From NCBI GenBank assembly GCA_963930775.1, contig OZ005696.1:4712001-4776000 (forward strand): 64,000 nt of DNA, read 5' to 3'. Position 1 is the stretch's first letter; every line of letters begins with the position of its first letter. The notes below the pieces were generated by a model. The model worked only from the letters and a program-made list of their open reading frames with translations. It did not search any database and was not told the origin of the DNA. This stretch comes from Cliona cf. orientalis. Lineage: Eukaryota > Porifera > Demospongiae > Clionaida > Clionaidae. This document shows, piece after piece, positions 32,134 through 42,896 of this stretch. The translations under genes were made by a program, and so were the position numbers.

Positions 32134-32718
32134 CTTTCTAACAAACACAACTACAGCTGAGGTGAGTAATGAGTCAATGAGCAGATCGTGAATAGCCAAA
32201 AAGAGCAGAGTCGAGTTGGTGAGCAGATTGTAGATAGCAAGCTGGGTGAGGAGAGCGTCGAGTCAGTGTCAATGAGTGAAGAGAAGCAGTGTCGAAGTAG
32301 CTTGTTCTTGGCAAATATAGACACGCGGCTGCCTCTCAACTGGTGTCGATCACTCGCGACCTTCGCACTTTACCGTAATAAGCGTTTTTTCATAGTGCGA
32401 ATGTTTCCGTTTCATTTTTTAGATTGCGAACGAGCCTAGTCCTGCTGGGCATGAACGTAATCGTTCTGTTCTTCAAACATGCGCGAAGTGTTCTACGTTG
32501 GTACTAACGAAAATGGAACGTTAACTTTTTATTGATCGCTACTGTAGATTGGGTATTTGACATGGATATGACAAAATTTGAATGTAGACAAACTTCGACC
32601 TGAGCTACGTCCATTGCATGAATCATACGCAGATCCCATACGGAGGAGGGTTTTCTCGAATTTAGTCACATAATATTATAATATTATTAGCATATCACTT
32701 GTTGATTCACATGTGCAG

Positions 32719-32727
32719 GAAAAGTGA
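32719..32727 (+). CDS. RPL12: Ribosomal protein uL11 (RPL12), last coding exon
   Basis: After the acceptor atgtgcag, the bases GAAAAGTGA continue in phase from ...TLIIP of the previous exon as Glu-Lys-stop. The protein would then end IIPEK, a normal length for uL11. Strong support comes from the intron: once the TA-flanked M3 composite (26,309-32,670) is removed, only 72 bp remain between gtaagt and this acceptor, a typical small intron. No AATAAA signal is seen soon after, and the exon is too short to be sure without transcripts. Confidence 0.65.
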   Translation, partial: EK

Positions 32728-32891
32728 TTTGAACACTGAACAGATTTCCTTAGTGATAATAGCTTGACTAGTGCAATTATACTTGATTTACATATCTTGG
32801 ACATTAATTTTGGTTCACTTAACATATGTTGACCAGTATAATATTATACGTTATGCATGACGAATACTGCTTCAAATACAGTTCATTAGCT

Positions 32892-32990
32892 TGTTCTTTG
32901 ATTGCTGTGGATCTTGTACTGCTGTGTGTGGTAGCTGAATGAAAGCTTAGACCTTACATTGATATAACAATATTACCCTGAAAATGAACT
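32892..32990 (-). pseudogene. Fragment of the RhoGAP last exon
   Basis: This segment aligns with 43,037-43,160, including the intron acceptor (ctgaaa-tgaac), the ttgttctttga...tggatcttgtact block and the ctgtgtgt-agc-actgaat block. It covers roughly the first third of that exon and no longer keeps a frame. It is a partial duplicate lying about 165 bp after the RPL12 stop codon. Confidence 0.6.
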
Positions 32991-33299
32991 GGGAGGGCCT
33001 AAAGGCTGCAATTAATTACAGGAAATTTCAGGTTCATTGTCAACCCACCCTTTAGTACCAACTTGCACATGCATAAATCAGTGAAAGCAGTAAAAAAAAT
33101 GGCAAGCTCAGGTGAATTACATTAGCTCATAGGCCATAGGCTTTTGTGACAGTGAACAAAGGTAGAGATTGGGTGAGGCAACCCCTACCATTAGACGTAT
33201 CCACCACTCGTGCTGGCTCTTACCACTCTAGTCAGTTCACCTCTGATTACTTTACAAAAATTGATTTAAGCTATCAGGAGTGCATGATGAATAATGAAG

Positions 33300-33454
33300 A
33301 GGAGGAGGGGAAGGGAAGGAGCGCGAAACGCCCATGCGAAAGATTTAAATTTCAAATTTTCCCATGGTAGTTGCGTTACTAAGTTTAGAACAATGGCGCT
33401 AACCAGCCAGATGCTAGACGAGTCAGCAATTTTTTCAATGGACACGAGAAGCTA
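33300..33454 (+). other. First-exon-like sequence, copy 1 of an inverted pair
   Basis: Contains actaagtttagaacaATGGC followed by codons for MALTSQMLDESAIFSMDTR. The same sequence occurs inverted at 34,735-34,870. Here it is cut by element R2 at the TA after gaagc. No family recognised. Confidence 0.35.
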
Positions 33455-34512
33455 CAGTGCTACAGAGCAAGAGAGTAGATTTTTACCACCATGTGGTTTT
33501 GCTATGTTTTGTGGTTAAACTTGCATGTATCTTTATTTGATTTGATACCCAGTTGGGTCAATGGATGGACTATCTACATATGCAGTGGAAAGCTGATATC
33601 ACCTATATGGCTTCAGCATGCAAGAATGGCCAAAAGTTCCGATTCTTATGTTAGGCACAGTTTCACGGGATTGGATTATAGTTAAGAACCATGATTTGAA
33701 TTGAAGATAGGCACCAACTAGATACATCTTTGTGCCAAATAATGAGTCTTAACCACAAAGAGTCACGAAGATATTCACCAAAATAGCCTAAAATATGGTC
33801 TATTTACGTTAGGCACAGAATCTTGCATGAAAGCTATAGTTAAGAGTCAATATTGTGCTCTAAGAACCTTATCCATTAACAATCCTAGTTTATATGTGAA
33901 ACTGCGAATATGTTGCAGGAAACGCCCAATCCAGAAGCAAATATTTCCGCCGGTTGCTCCAGACAGGTCGAAGTCTGCCTTGATGACGTATGCCCAACGC
34001 ACGTATATACAATAGTGACGTTTACATTGACCACGCCCACTGGCGATCTAAGAACGAGAGGCAGCGAGAACTGAGCTCTTAGCGTTCAACGCATGGAGCA
34101 CTTCGCTTCTGAAGCGTTGAAGGAAGGTAAGATAGTAACGATAAGCAGCCTAAAAGCCTTTTTAATGCTCCATAGTATTTTTGTGGGGTTGATAGCTACC
34201 ACTTGACTATGCAGTCCGACAGTCGCTCGTGTTAGCTACGTACGGTATTACTGTGTAGAAGCAGACATACCAGAGTGATTCTCTACCTTCATAGCCTTCG
34301 ATCTTGCAATTTTTGATCGTTTGTATTGCTATGTATAGCGCACGTGATACCAGACCAACGTCATCGTTCGTCATACCTTCTGTTACGGAGCTACGTTTGT
34401 TTGATACTTTACACACCAGTACTACAGCTATAAGTGCTATTTCTATTCATTGTAGGTCAAAACAAGTGTGCATGTAAAGTTGGAAAAAATCTACTCTTGC
34501 TCTGTAGCACTG
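33455..34512. mobile_element. Non-autonomous element R2 (TA-flanked)
   Basis: Termini CAGTGCTACAGAGCAAGAGA and the complement of CAGTGCTACAGAGCAAGAGT, TA outside (33,453-33,454 and 34,513-34,514). Closely similar to R1 but without MITE S, so it supplies the empty site. No conserved ORF. Confidence 0.8.
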
Positions 34513-34734
34513 TAGTCACTGTTTTAGATGCCATGGGAGACTCTGGAGCTCGTCTGCAAACCGAAAGAGGTAGCAGTATGCCCAGATCGTTCTGATTTAA
34601 CACCCCCTCTCCAAACACACGATCGGACTTGACAAGTACGTGTATTAATTATACGTACGTTCTTTCTCTTGGCATGGATCAACTCGTTTGGTACATGTAC
34701 AGTACTAATAGCTCGCGATCACGAAGCCAGTCTT

Positions 34735-34870
34735 ACCCACAGCAACTAGCTTCTTGTCCATTGTCCATCGCAAAAGTTGCTGACTCGTCTAGCATCTGGC
34801 CGGTTAGCGCCATGCGCGTTGTGCCATTGTTCTAAACTTAGTAATACGACTACCGTGGGAAAATTTTGAA
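34735..34870 (-). other. First-exon-like sequence, copy 2 of an inverted pair
   Basis: On the - strand: ATG at 34,813, MALTGQMLDESATFAMDNGQ then EASCCG, ending at a gtaagac donor. It is preceded by the same actaagtttagaacaatgg as copy 1. Conserved coding-like sequence in two copies plus a splice donor suggests a real first exon of an unidentified protein. Confidence 0.35.
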
Positions 34871-34959
34871 ATTTTATAAGGAGATAATAAAGTCCAGTGC
34901 CATATTGGAGTTGAAGGAGAAATGTGGAGAGTGACATGCACATCGATATAGTACTGTAT

Positions 34960-35205
34960 ATGGGCCTAGTTATTAAGTAAGGAAGTTTATAGCAGTACCT
35001 CTGAAGCACCCACGTATGAAAGCAGGAACTGGAGGAGCACAGAAAAGGCAAAGCCATGATGAAGCTAATGCTCAGGCTACCTCAAGTTCAAGCACTGTTG
35101 GGACTAGTCTAATAGACAACAGACCCAAATGTTACAAGCAACTGGCCAATCTTAACACACGGCAAAGTATCGGCCCGATAGCTGGCCGACCCCGCTCTTG
35201 ATTGG
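34960..35205 (+). pseudogene. Fragment related to the IS630-like accessory protein
   Basis: YSSTSEAP, then GGAQKRQSH and SSSTVGTSLIDNRPKCYKQL follow the same order as SGLYTSIEEP, GGGSSSKKKQ and SSSPARLIDSRSKLYKQL of the 384-aa protein at 20,992. It breaks off before the tail motif. It shows that this accessory family has more than one lineage in the genome. Confidence 0.55.
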
Positions 35206-35689
35206 TAACCATGTTTGAATCAGCCTGAAATCAATAGCTGCTGCTACTATTCAGATAGTGTGAAGTATTTTATTTTATACCTGGGCACTCTTTTGTGTCT
35301 GAATGTGACACTGCAAATGTCGGCCCACCCCCCAGTGTAAGATGCCACTGCCCATGGGCCCTCTTCAACGAGGGTACAGCAATACAGTGACATGAATAAA
35401 ATTAATAAGGATTGTGTTGCAATTGCCATTGTCATTGTTATAGATGTCCACAATTTATGATATGACCATAGCCATCCCAAATATTAACGTCATAAGGTTG
35501 TGGGTCTGCACACACTTGAAAGAGGTCATGATGTTTTAGAGTAGACTTCACTTGACTAAAGGCACCCTCTGCTGTGTTTAAGTCAGGTGAGTAGAGCGAT
35601 AAAAATAGAGTTCGGTGCAGTATTGGCTTTTAGCATAATAGTGCTATTATATGCTAATGCACACCACTTTTTGCTCGACCCTCGGCGCA
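35206..35689. other. Gene-free stretch
   Basis: Short open frames only, none recognisable. Probably repeat-derived. Confidence 0.4.
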
Positions 35690-35940
35690 TGCGCAAGGGG
35701 TACAGTAGTCGTTCTGTACTGTGTGTGTGTCTGCTACCATGCCAGCTGCTACATACCTGGTTAATACTATGCAAATCAGGTTTCATTAGGCTTTTTATGG
35801 CATTTTCAAGGTCTGAATTGTGTGGGTTTCGTTGAAAAACTTTATTCAAAAGTTTTGGTGACATTTGCTGACCACCATGGCCACATTTGCTTCTTGACAA
35901 GCTCTCGATCGATGAAAGAGCGATGGCTTCATTTCAAGAC
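35690..35940. repeat. Dispersed repeat (partner at 2,940-3,185)
   Basis: Same orientation as its partner. The 105-residue - strand frame across it is not shared. Confidence 0.5.
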
Positions 35941-36339
35941 AAGTAGTGTGTAGCTCTAGCGATACTTGACTGACTCTTCTCCGATCATAGTAGGCTATCA
36001 ACTACGCTTCTTGGCTTTAGATCTGCTGATCTGGCATGCAAGTGGTACTAGTACGTAATACCGTGCAATCCGTATAGTGCATTCTTGTGGCTACTCTACA
36101 CTTACATAATAGGCACTACAGCCCTGTTTACACGCAGTCTTTAACTCAAGCTGGAATCCGGATTGAACTAATCCAGGTTCGTGTAAACGTGCTAACTCGC
36201 ATTGGAATGTGGATTACATATCCCACCTCAGGATGTGGGTTGGAACCGGATTGAATCTGGATTAGGCGCGAAGCGTGTGCATGTAAACAGCTGACTCGGA
36301 TAGTAAGTGGATTAACCTTGAGGTCAATATAAACCACAA

Positions 36340-37360
36340 TGGCTGCCAGCACTACTCGTGGAAGTTTGTGATCTGACAGTGAGGTTAGAGCCCTGATAGC
36401 CAGCCATCTGGAGAGTGATGTACAGGATGAGCTGGATGGTGCTGTTTCTAGTAGTGTTTGAAGAAATAGCGAAGAAGCTACAAGAGCAAGGGTACACCAG
36501 AGATTGGGATCAATGTAGAAATAAAATTTTAAAAAAACTTCAAGAATACAGAAGTGTAAAGGACAACAATGGGCCGGGAGACAGGAAGAGGCGGGAAAAC
36601 TTGTAAATTTTATAAAGAGCTGGATGAGATTCTTGGGCATCGGCCAGCATCAGTTCCAGTCTCTTGATTGGACACTGGTACCAGTAGCATCAGCACACCA
36701 GAAGTGAGTGCTGAAGAAACTAATGCACATGGTAAATATTTTTAACAATAATTATTTTAGCTATAGTGTATTTACCTTTGACAACATATCCACAGAAGGC
36801 GATGATATTCAGCCACAAGCACCGATGGCTAGTGCTCTTGTGCCACAGACACCTCAAGAAGGCAGCTGCAACAAGCAACTTGGAGATTTCATACCCACAT
36901 TAAGCTCTTTGTTTATACACATCCATGCATACACATACATACACACCCTACCTCCTTTCTCCTCCCCGCTCTCCCTTGGACTCTTTCTACTCCACCTTCC
37001 CTACTAATTTTCCCTCCATCTACCCGACTTTTTTGAAACAATAATATTATGTGTGTATGCACAGCTCAAACATCAGAAATGTGAGAAGATGAAAGCCGAG
37101 AGAGGAATGGAGAAAGTGACAGATACCTTCCTAAAGTACCAGCTTGAAGCAGAGGAGAGTTGAATCAATATGAGAATGAACAATGGGAAAAAGTGGAATT
37201 GAAAGAAAAACGAGGACAGGATTACCAAGAGTATGAAATGAGAATGTTGGGTGTATTGGCCAGGATGTTTCAACCTAGTCATCATAACTACACTGGAGCA
37301 TACAACTTTGACGAACATGACTTCCATGCTGACTTACCCTACACAGTAACACTACTAAAC
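36340..37360 (+). pseudogene. Harbinger-associated Myb/SANT-like DNA-binding protein
   Basis: ATG at 36,340 (MAASTTRGSL), then SDSEVRALIASHLESDVQDE, EEIAKKLQEQGYTRDWDQCR and FYKELDEILGHRPASVPV: a trihelix/Myb-like domain as found in the second protein of PIF/Harbinger elements, which carries the transposase to the termini. Downstream pieces (GDDIQPQAPMASALVPQT; EKRGQDYQEYEMRMLGVLAR) match the usual charged C-terminus. Lesions: a TGA where Trp is expected after RGSL, frameshifts near 36,455, 36,530 and 36,590, and stops at about 37,080. Confidence 0.75.
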
Positions 37361-37454
37361 ACAGCTTGTTATCCAGATCAGCATAACATTTATGTATGCA
37401 CAATGTGGTGTATATTGCATCCTAGCAGCTGTCTTATTAGTACTATATTTATTA

Positions 37455-37757
37455 GTCTTGTGCCCAGCCCCTCCTACGCAAAAGGGAGAAAGGGTCGCAC
37501 TACCGTGTCCCTCTGGAATGCAATAATTGGCGTATTGGTGTGCGTTAAATAGAAACAAACTGTACCATGCACGCAAAGCTAATATAGCTATAGGCTGGGC
37601 ACACGCATGCAATGGATAATTACATTCCAATAGTCATGTGACTACACTACTGCAATCTGATTGGCTACGTACGATTTTCAACGTGGGGTCACGGTAGTGC
37701 GATCTTTTTCACCAGACTCATTCTCCCTTTTTGCGTAGGAGGCGCTGGGCACAAGAC
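37455..37757. mobile_element. MITE T2, GTCTTGTGCCCAGCCCCTCC family
   Basis: Inverted termini GTCTTGTGCCCAGCCCCTCC / complement of GTCTTGTGCCCAGCGCCTCC, TA duplicated (37,453-37,454 and 37,758-37,759). Same family as 955-1,270. Confidence 0.8.
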
Positions 37758-37762
37758 TAAAT

Positions 37763-38180
37763 GAAGGGGTCAGTGGAAAAAGGGGATAAGTCATATTTTA
37801 GTACTTTTGAGAAAACTGGCATTTAAGTATGGACATATAATATTATACATTGTTGCCTGTATCTCTGTTTTGGAGCAATAAAACTTTTTAAAAACTGTTT
37901 TAGACACAGAGCATTGCACACACAGTATTCTAGTGTTGTAAGTTATAGGATTTTCGAATATTTGGAAATGGTCGTCACTTGCATAAACGCAGTGCGGGTA
38001 AAAATTACGCGATTTGAAAAGTTTGCGTTCAAATAATTATTACGGATCACCCAAAAAGATTGCGTGTGCGTGCTTAAAACATTGCGTGCGAATAGTAGAT
38101 GAGTTGACCTTAGTAGCAGCATGCAAAACTCCATTTTATCAAAAACATGACTTATCCCCTTTTTCCACTGACCCCTTCAA
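37763..38180. mobile_element. MITE U, GAAGGGGTCAGTGGAAAAAG termini
   Basis: About 30 bp of near-perfect inverted terminus (GAAGGGGTCAGTGGAAAAAG gggataagtcat). Starts within a few bases of the end of T2 and ends next to the transposase stop at 38,192. Non-coding. Confidence 0.75.
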
Positions 38181-38191
38181 ATGTTTATTGG

Positions 38192-38900
38192 CTAAAATAT
38201 GACAAAGGCATTACGGATATCGACTGCATTTTCTTTCGGTTGCACTGGCACTGAGATCTTCATGCTCTACTCCATCAAGCCACTCCTCTAAAGAGTCTCC
38301 GTGGACCTCACACATATTGTCTAACACAACAAGTGGCAACAAGTTCAGGGACATCACTAATATCAAGATCAAGCACCACCCGGGCTTTGCTAAGGGAATA
38401 ATTAAATGTTTTTAAGCTGGATCTTCAAGAAGGACAAGTGGACTTCCTGGCCAACAATTGATGCTTTGCGATCAGGAAAGTGTATTGCTTTGACCTCTCT
38501 GATAGAGGCTAGAATTTGCTAACGTGTGCATCATGGGCTCGCCCAGACCATCCAACTATTCTCGTGAACCAGACCACTCCCTCCGCAGTGCTGGATGTAT
38601 TGCATCACCAGCACGCGGTGATGCAGCACTGCAGAGGGAGTGGTCTGGTTCACAAGACTAGCCATCCAACATATACAGCAATGAAACGTTCTTTGTGATA
38701 TATTACTCCTTGTAGGATGATCGAATGCCACCCCTTCCAGTTATAGTAGTCTGCAGGACACTCATGGGGCGATATGGGGGGTATGAGTGCCATCAACTGC
38801 TCCAACACGCTGAGGGAATGCATTGTCAACTTGGAAGCTTTCAATAACCTCGGTCAATGCTTCTCCAGTTGGTATCTTTATGTACCCAGGCAACAAACAC
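38192..38900 (-). pseudogene. PIF/Harbinger transposase (DDE_4 type), C-terminal half
   Basis: Pieces right to left: GYIKIPTGEALTEVIESF, VGAVDGTHTPP (catalytic Asp region), ADYYNWKGWHSIILQGV, ERFIAVYVGW, then after a hairpin insertion ANSSLYQRGQSN, and CEVHGDSLEEWLDGVEHEDL near the stop. These are signature blocks of Harbinger transposases. Frameshifts occur at about 38,700-38,760 and 38,235. The frame is interrupted at VGW by the hairpin at 38,573. The N-terminal half was not found upstream. Confidence 0.8.
38573..38654. mobile_element. Small hairpin insertion in the Harbinger transposase
   Basis: An 82-bp near-perfect foldback: gtgaaccagaccactccctc ... gagggagtggtctggttcac. It separates two normally adjacent parts of the transposase (VGW and the HDARV-like block), so it is a secondary insertion. 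Confidence 0.75.
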
Positions 38901-38910
38901 TTAACTTAAA

Positions 38911-40130
38911 GGCATTGTATCACGATATAAGCAGTGATTGTTACTATTTTTAGATCCAGTGTACGGGCTCGCGTTGTGATAAATCACGCACGTGCAAAAA
39001 TATTGTCGCATGCTCCTCGTGGACTCCAGAACACCATCGAAGGACAAGGCAAGGACTTAGCTACTCGTGGCGCTGCCATAGAACTGGTATCTCTGTCTGC
39101 TTCTCGCCCTTGCTAAAGGTAATCTACACGTGGTATACCACCTCGCACATGGTGGATCTAGCTAGACATAGACATCGCTACTCTGGCACTTGCTCGTCCC
39201 CCTGGTAGATTTCTTACCTTCCGCCACTAGCTGAAGACCTTCCAACTCCAACCCTTGAGCCTTTCTTGGACCGATCGCGTTCTGCTACCACGAACTACAA
39301 TTATTGATTGAAAAGTGGCTGCCAGATTTCAATCTAATGGGCGCAGTTATATCATGTGACACTGATTTACTAAAAGTAGACCTTATATCGTGGCAAAATA
39401 ATAATGGACGTACATGTTCTGGAGCCTGGTTGGTCCCCACGCTAGTGAAGCTTCGAGCCACTAATGGTCAAAAACGCTTCTCCTGGCACCTGCTTGCTTG
39501 TAGCTGTTTTCTTAGGCTAATTTGGCTTCACAGGAAAGGTGGAAACCACAGGCATGATAAGCGCAAACCCAATAATTACCCTGCGCGCACGTGCACAGCA
39601 AGGGGTAAAGCAATTAGGTTTTTTCCATCTGTTCATCAGTACAAAATCACCAGATCTCAAGATATAGGCATCTGAGCGACTCGTTAACACAATGAATCCG
39701 TCTAAACCTTCGAATCATTTGGTAGGGTCCACGAGTGTTGAAAACACTGGAGTTTGTTGACCACACCTATTAACTGCACCCCCATGCGCTTTCTGCTCAT
39801 GCATATCGTGTAGGTAAAGGTCGTCAACCAAGCAGACACGTATTGCATCACAGATTAGTGTATAAATACGTATGTCGTCTATGGATGCACTGCAGGATGC
39901 ATGCAATTGCAGCGTGGGGTATGTGCTCTACAGAGCTCTAGTTTACTCCATGGTTTAGTGCTAGCTACAAGCAGTGCACTCGAGTGGGACAAAATGGATA
40001 GTCACATCATAATCCCAGAAGTTGATATCATGTATACTGATGATTACTTTATCATAGAAATGAATGTTTGATCAGATGACATGCCAGCTAAAGATTATAA
40101 GGATTAAATTTCCATTCTTACCCATTATTA
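38911..40130. other. Gene-free region with a dispersed repeat
   Basis: No recognisable gene. The segment 39,430-39,660 (gaagcttcgagccactaatggtca, ggtgccaggagaagcg-type block in inverted order) is an inverted relative of 42,270-42,480. The 123-residue frame there is not conserved in that copy. Confidence 0.45.
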
Positions 40131-40548
40131 TTTTAAGGTACCATCAAAGTACGTGGGCGTGAGGTGGGGAATGACACCTAAACCACATCAAAATCTTAAG
40201 GGAGGTGCATGTTGTGTGACCACGCCCTTTTAATTACCCAGGTCTCAGGGGTGTGGCTGCTAGAGCCAAAAGTGTTCATTTAATATCCTCAATGGACCGA
40301 AAGGGAGGGGTCAGGCCACGCCCAAAACAGCACCACCCTGTGCCTCAAGGACCACCATTCTCAATCAAGTGCCGACTGGCCACCAGAAGCCCACAATCGA
40401 TCCCAATTAAAACACACAGCTTCCTCAAGGCCAAAACACAAACACTTCAAGGCCGTTCTGCCACACTGCCCACGTAAGAGCTCACCTCATTTCCTGTGTG
40501 GGCGGGGTAACAACACGTCATCGCAACCACATCCGCTTCAAACCATCG

Positions 40549-40780
40549 TCAGCTTCCGTCCAGCCGTACGGTCCCCTCGATCACACTGCCGTACAGTGCC
40601 TCATTAACTGTCAAGGCCTCACATTTGACCTGCCACGCCCCCAAAGCCTCATCGCGGGGTTCAAAGGTCACCACCGCATCCGGGACACCCCCACGGCCAA
40701 ATCCTAGGCCCCGATGTCCAAGCACTGGCCCGTGAAGCCACACCCAATCGGAAGCAATAAAACCTGTATTAACGCACACG
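40549..40780 (-). other. Unidentified candidate exon
   Basis: After a possible acceptor (cgttaatacag) the - strand reads about 70 codons with protein-like composition (VWLHGPVLGHRGLGFG ... VVTFEPRDEALGAWQVKC ... ALTVNEALYGSVIEG), ending in TGA at 40,549. It is GC-rich compared with its surroundings. I recognise no family, and a competing frame exists on the + strand (40,498-40,707), so this is only a candidate. Confidence 0.25.
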
Positions 40781-41333
40781 CACACACTGCCTGGAACACA
40801 CCCACATGCTTAATTCGTGGTGGTTAATAGTTAAGAAAGAATGCTTTGATCTTGCTTTGATGTGGGCAATTACCGGTCTTTTCTTCAGGGGCCACTTCTG
40901 GTCGCTAATTACACGCGCATGCGCGTACATGTACAATACAAGCGCAAGGAATGGTCTAGCTCGATAGACTAAATCATCCCTTGCTCTTTCTGGACACGCC
41001 CACCTTCAACCAAAATAACTCGTATGGCCTCTTTGGCCACGCCCCTCACGATTCACTAATTGAATTAGCCAATCACACTCATGCCCACGCACTTTAATGG
41101 TACCTTAAAGCCGGCCATATCTAGTCCGTTATAGCCATGCAAAATAACTTGTGTATGACTCCCAAAAATAAAGGATATCATATTTAAGATCATGTTATCA
41201 ATGAATAATAACTGAAGGAACAGATTGAGATGGCCACATGTGGACGGCTGGCTGGTGTTGTTCCCACTGGTAGGTGAAAACATTTAAAAATTTTGTGCAC
41301 AATATTATGCACTAGAGGAATAAAGCAATTATG

Positions 41334-41417
41334 TAGCCTTGTCCCCAGGCTGCACCCCGATCTTTTCAACTGCACGCAAGCAGTTGAAAAGATAGGGGCG
41401 CCTGGGAACGAGGCTAG
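41334..41417. mobile_element. Small hairpin element
   Basis: An 84-bp foldback, agccttgtccccaggctgca against the complement of agcctcgttcccaggcgccc, around caactgc-acgc. A similar tagcctcgtacccagg hairpin is at about 20,475. The rest of 40,800-42,270 shows no gene. Confidence 0.65.
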
Positions 41418-42269
41418 CAATTATGCTTACCAATTAAGGTCGTGTAAGTGGAATCGCCACCAAAACAAAAAAATTAGACATGTCGTGTGCTGTTGATAGT
41501 ATAGATTAGTAGGATAAGAATCTGAATACTCTAGGTATAAACTCATCAAACTAGTGATCCATGTGTAAGTAGGCTGTGAAATACCAAAGTGGTAAGCAAG
41601 GTCATTATCCATCACAGAACATCTCAGTCGATACAAGGCAAGTCATTGAATGGTTAAAGCTCTAGGAGCACCTCTACTTTCAGCAGCTATACGTATAGTG
41701 GAAACTGAAAGCATAATATATAGCTCTCAAATCCACTTACAAATCAACAGCATTGTCATTAATAAACGGCTCTATGCTAAAATTTAATGGTGTTTGCAAA
41801 TTGATAACTCAATCAGTAGCAGTTGATGCATTGGTAGTAGATACAGGTGGATCTGATGTAAAAATATATCATCACTAATAGCAATAGGTGTTAAATAATC
41901 CAGGTACTAGCAATATAGATGGTGATCAATAATCATGTGTAAGCTAATGGTCGTTAACAGTCTGAGATCGGGATAATTAATTTAGGTACCATAATAATAT
42001 TATTATTCAAAGTGTATATACCTCTTACCAAGGAAATATTTGAGGGAGATCCTTGTTTTTAAAATGTGTACTGCATACTCTGCTCCGTATTGTACCTTGT
42101 TCTCATCGTCTGCACACCACAGTGTTAGCCATGTTTGCAGCAATCATCGGAGGGTGTAAGTGGTTGGTACAGCCAGGTGCAATTATAAATGCATGCCAGA
42201 GTCATCATTTTTACGGTAATACAAGTATTGTATTGCAGGTTTACCCTTAGACATGCAAATACCCACAGG

Positions 42270-42480
42270 AATTCATTTATAGTGGTTGGTTTCCCCATCC
42301 TGTTAGCCATTCCCTTATCATGCCTGTGATTTCCACTCCTTCTGTGAAGCCAAATTAGCCCCGCCTATGCAAGTAAACAGCTGCAGGCAAGCAGTAGGTG
42401 CCAGGAGAAGCGTTTCTGACCATAGTGGCTTGAAGCTTCACTAGCGAGCTACTCAAGACTAGTGAATAGTGCAGTTATGA
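42270..42480. repeat. Dispersed repeat (inverted partner at 39,430-39,660)
   Basis: Shares tcatgcctgtgatttcca-ct, gaagccaaattagcc and aggtgccaggagaagcgttt with the complement of the partner. The following 42,480-42,896 shows nothing recognisable. Confidence 0.55.
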
Positions 42481-42896
42481 ATAATTTAGGACTGTGTGAC
42501 GAGAATAAAGCAGCTGCAATTTGAAGATAAACTACACTATGATTATGAGTCATTTCTTGAGTGAGCTATAGGTTAGAATGGCTGGGGAGTCACTCGAGCC
42601 TGCCAGAATAAGGCAAAAATTGATGTTACGGTTTACCACAATCTGCATCAAAGCATTGGTCACACCTTGTGCTATTTGTCCACTGTGGACTCTGCAAATA
42701 AACAAGTGATGTAAATAAGTTGACTAGATACTACGCTACTAGCAACCTTCATAGAAACCATAGTACTTATATTTCACAAATTGCCATGTACATGTATGCC
42801 TCCACTCTGCAACAATTTCTTTTGAACTATAATAATTGTAGCACTATCAAAATATACTATTATAGTATAATAATATACAAAATTTATCACAAGCAC

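Larger units (their letters stand above)
27950..32544. mobile_element. Tc1-like two-gene element, copy B (transposase + BEN gene)
   Basis: Left terminus CAGTAGCGGTCAATAAAAAG after TA 27,948-27,949; right terminus the complement of CAGTAGCGATCAATAAAAAG before TA 32,545-32,546. At 4,595 bp it has far fewer later insertions than copy A and shows the basic layout: terminus, Tc1 transposase (+), BEN gene (-), terminus. The insertion site is inside MITE M3, whose sequence continues on both sides. Both genes carry lesions, so it is not autonomous now. Confidence 0.78.
26309..32670. mobile_element. MITE M3, hugely enlarged by nested insertions
   Basis: The left end TGTGACCAGATTTGGGAAAC and the right end (complement of TGTGACTAAATTCGAGAAAA) are those of M1 and M2, with TA outside (26,307-26,308 and 32,671-32,672). 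M1 sequence resumes after each insertion: element R1 sits at the TA in ttcatgTA|TGtttgatc, and the Tc1+BEN copy B at gctgcatcTA|gattggg. This single composite fills practically the whole last RPL12 intron. Confidence 0.75.
36119..38910. mobile_element. PIF/Harbinger element, decayed, right end not found
   Basis: The left end carries agccctgtttacacg and several sub-terminal ccggattgaa / gtgtaaac motifs (36,119-36,300). A + strand Myb/SANT-like gene and a - strand Harbinger transposase follow, the standard two-gene layout of the superfamily. MITEs T2 and U are inserted between the genes and a hairpin lies in the transposase. The N-terminal part of the transposase and the right terminus are missing. 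The short element at 59,675-59,824 has the same agccctgtttacacg start. Confidence 0.7.
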
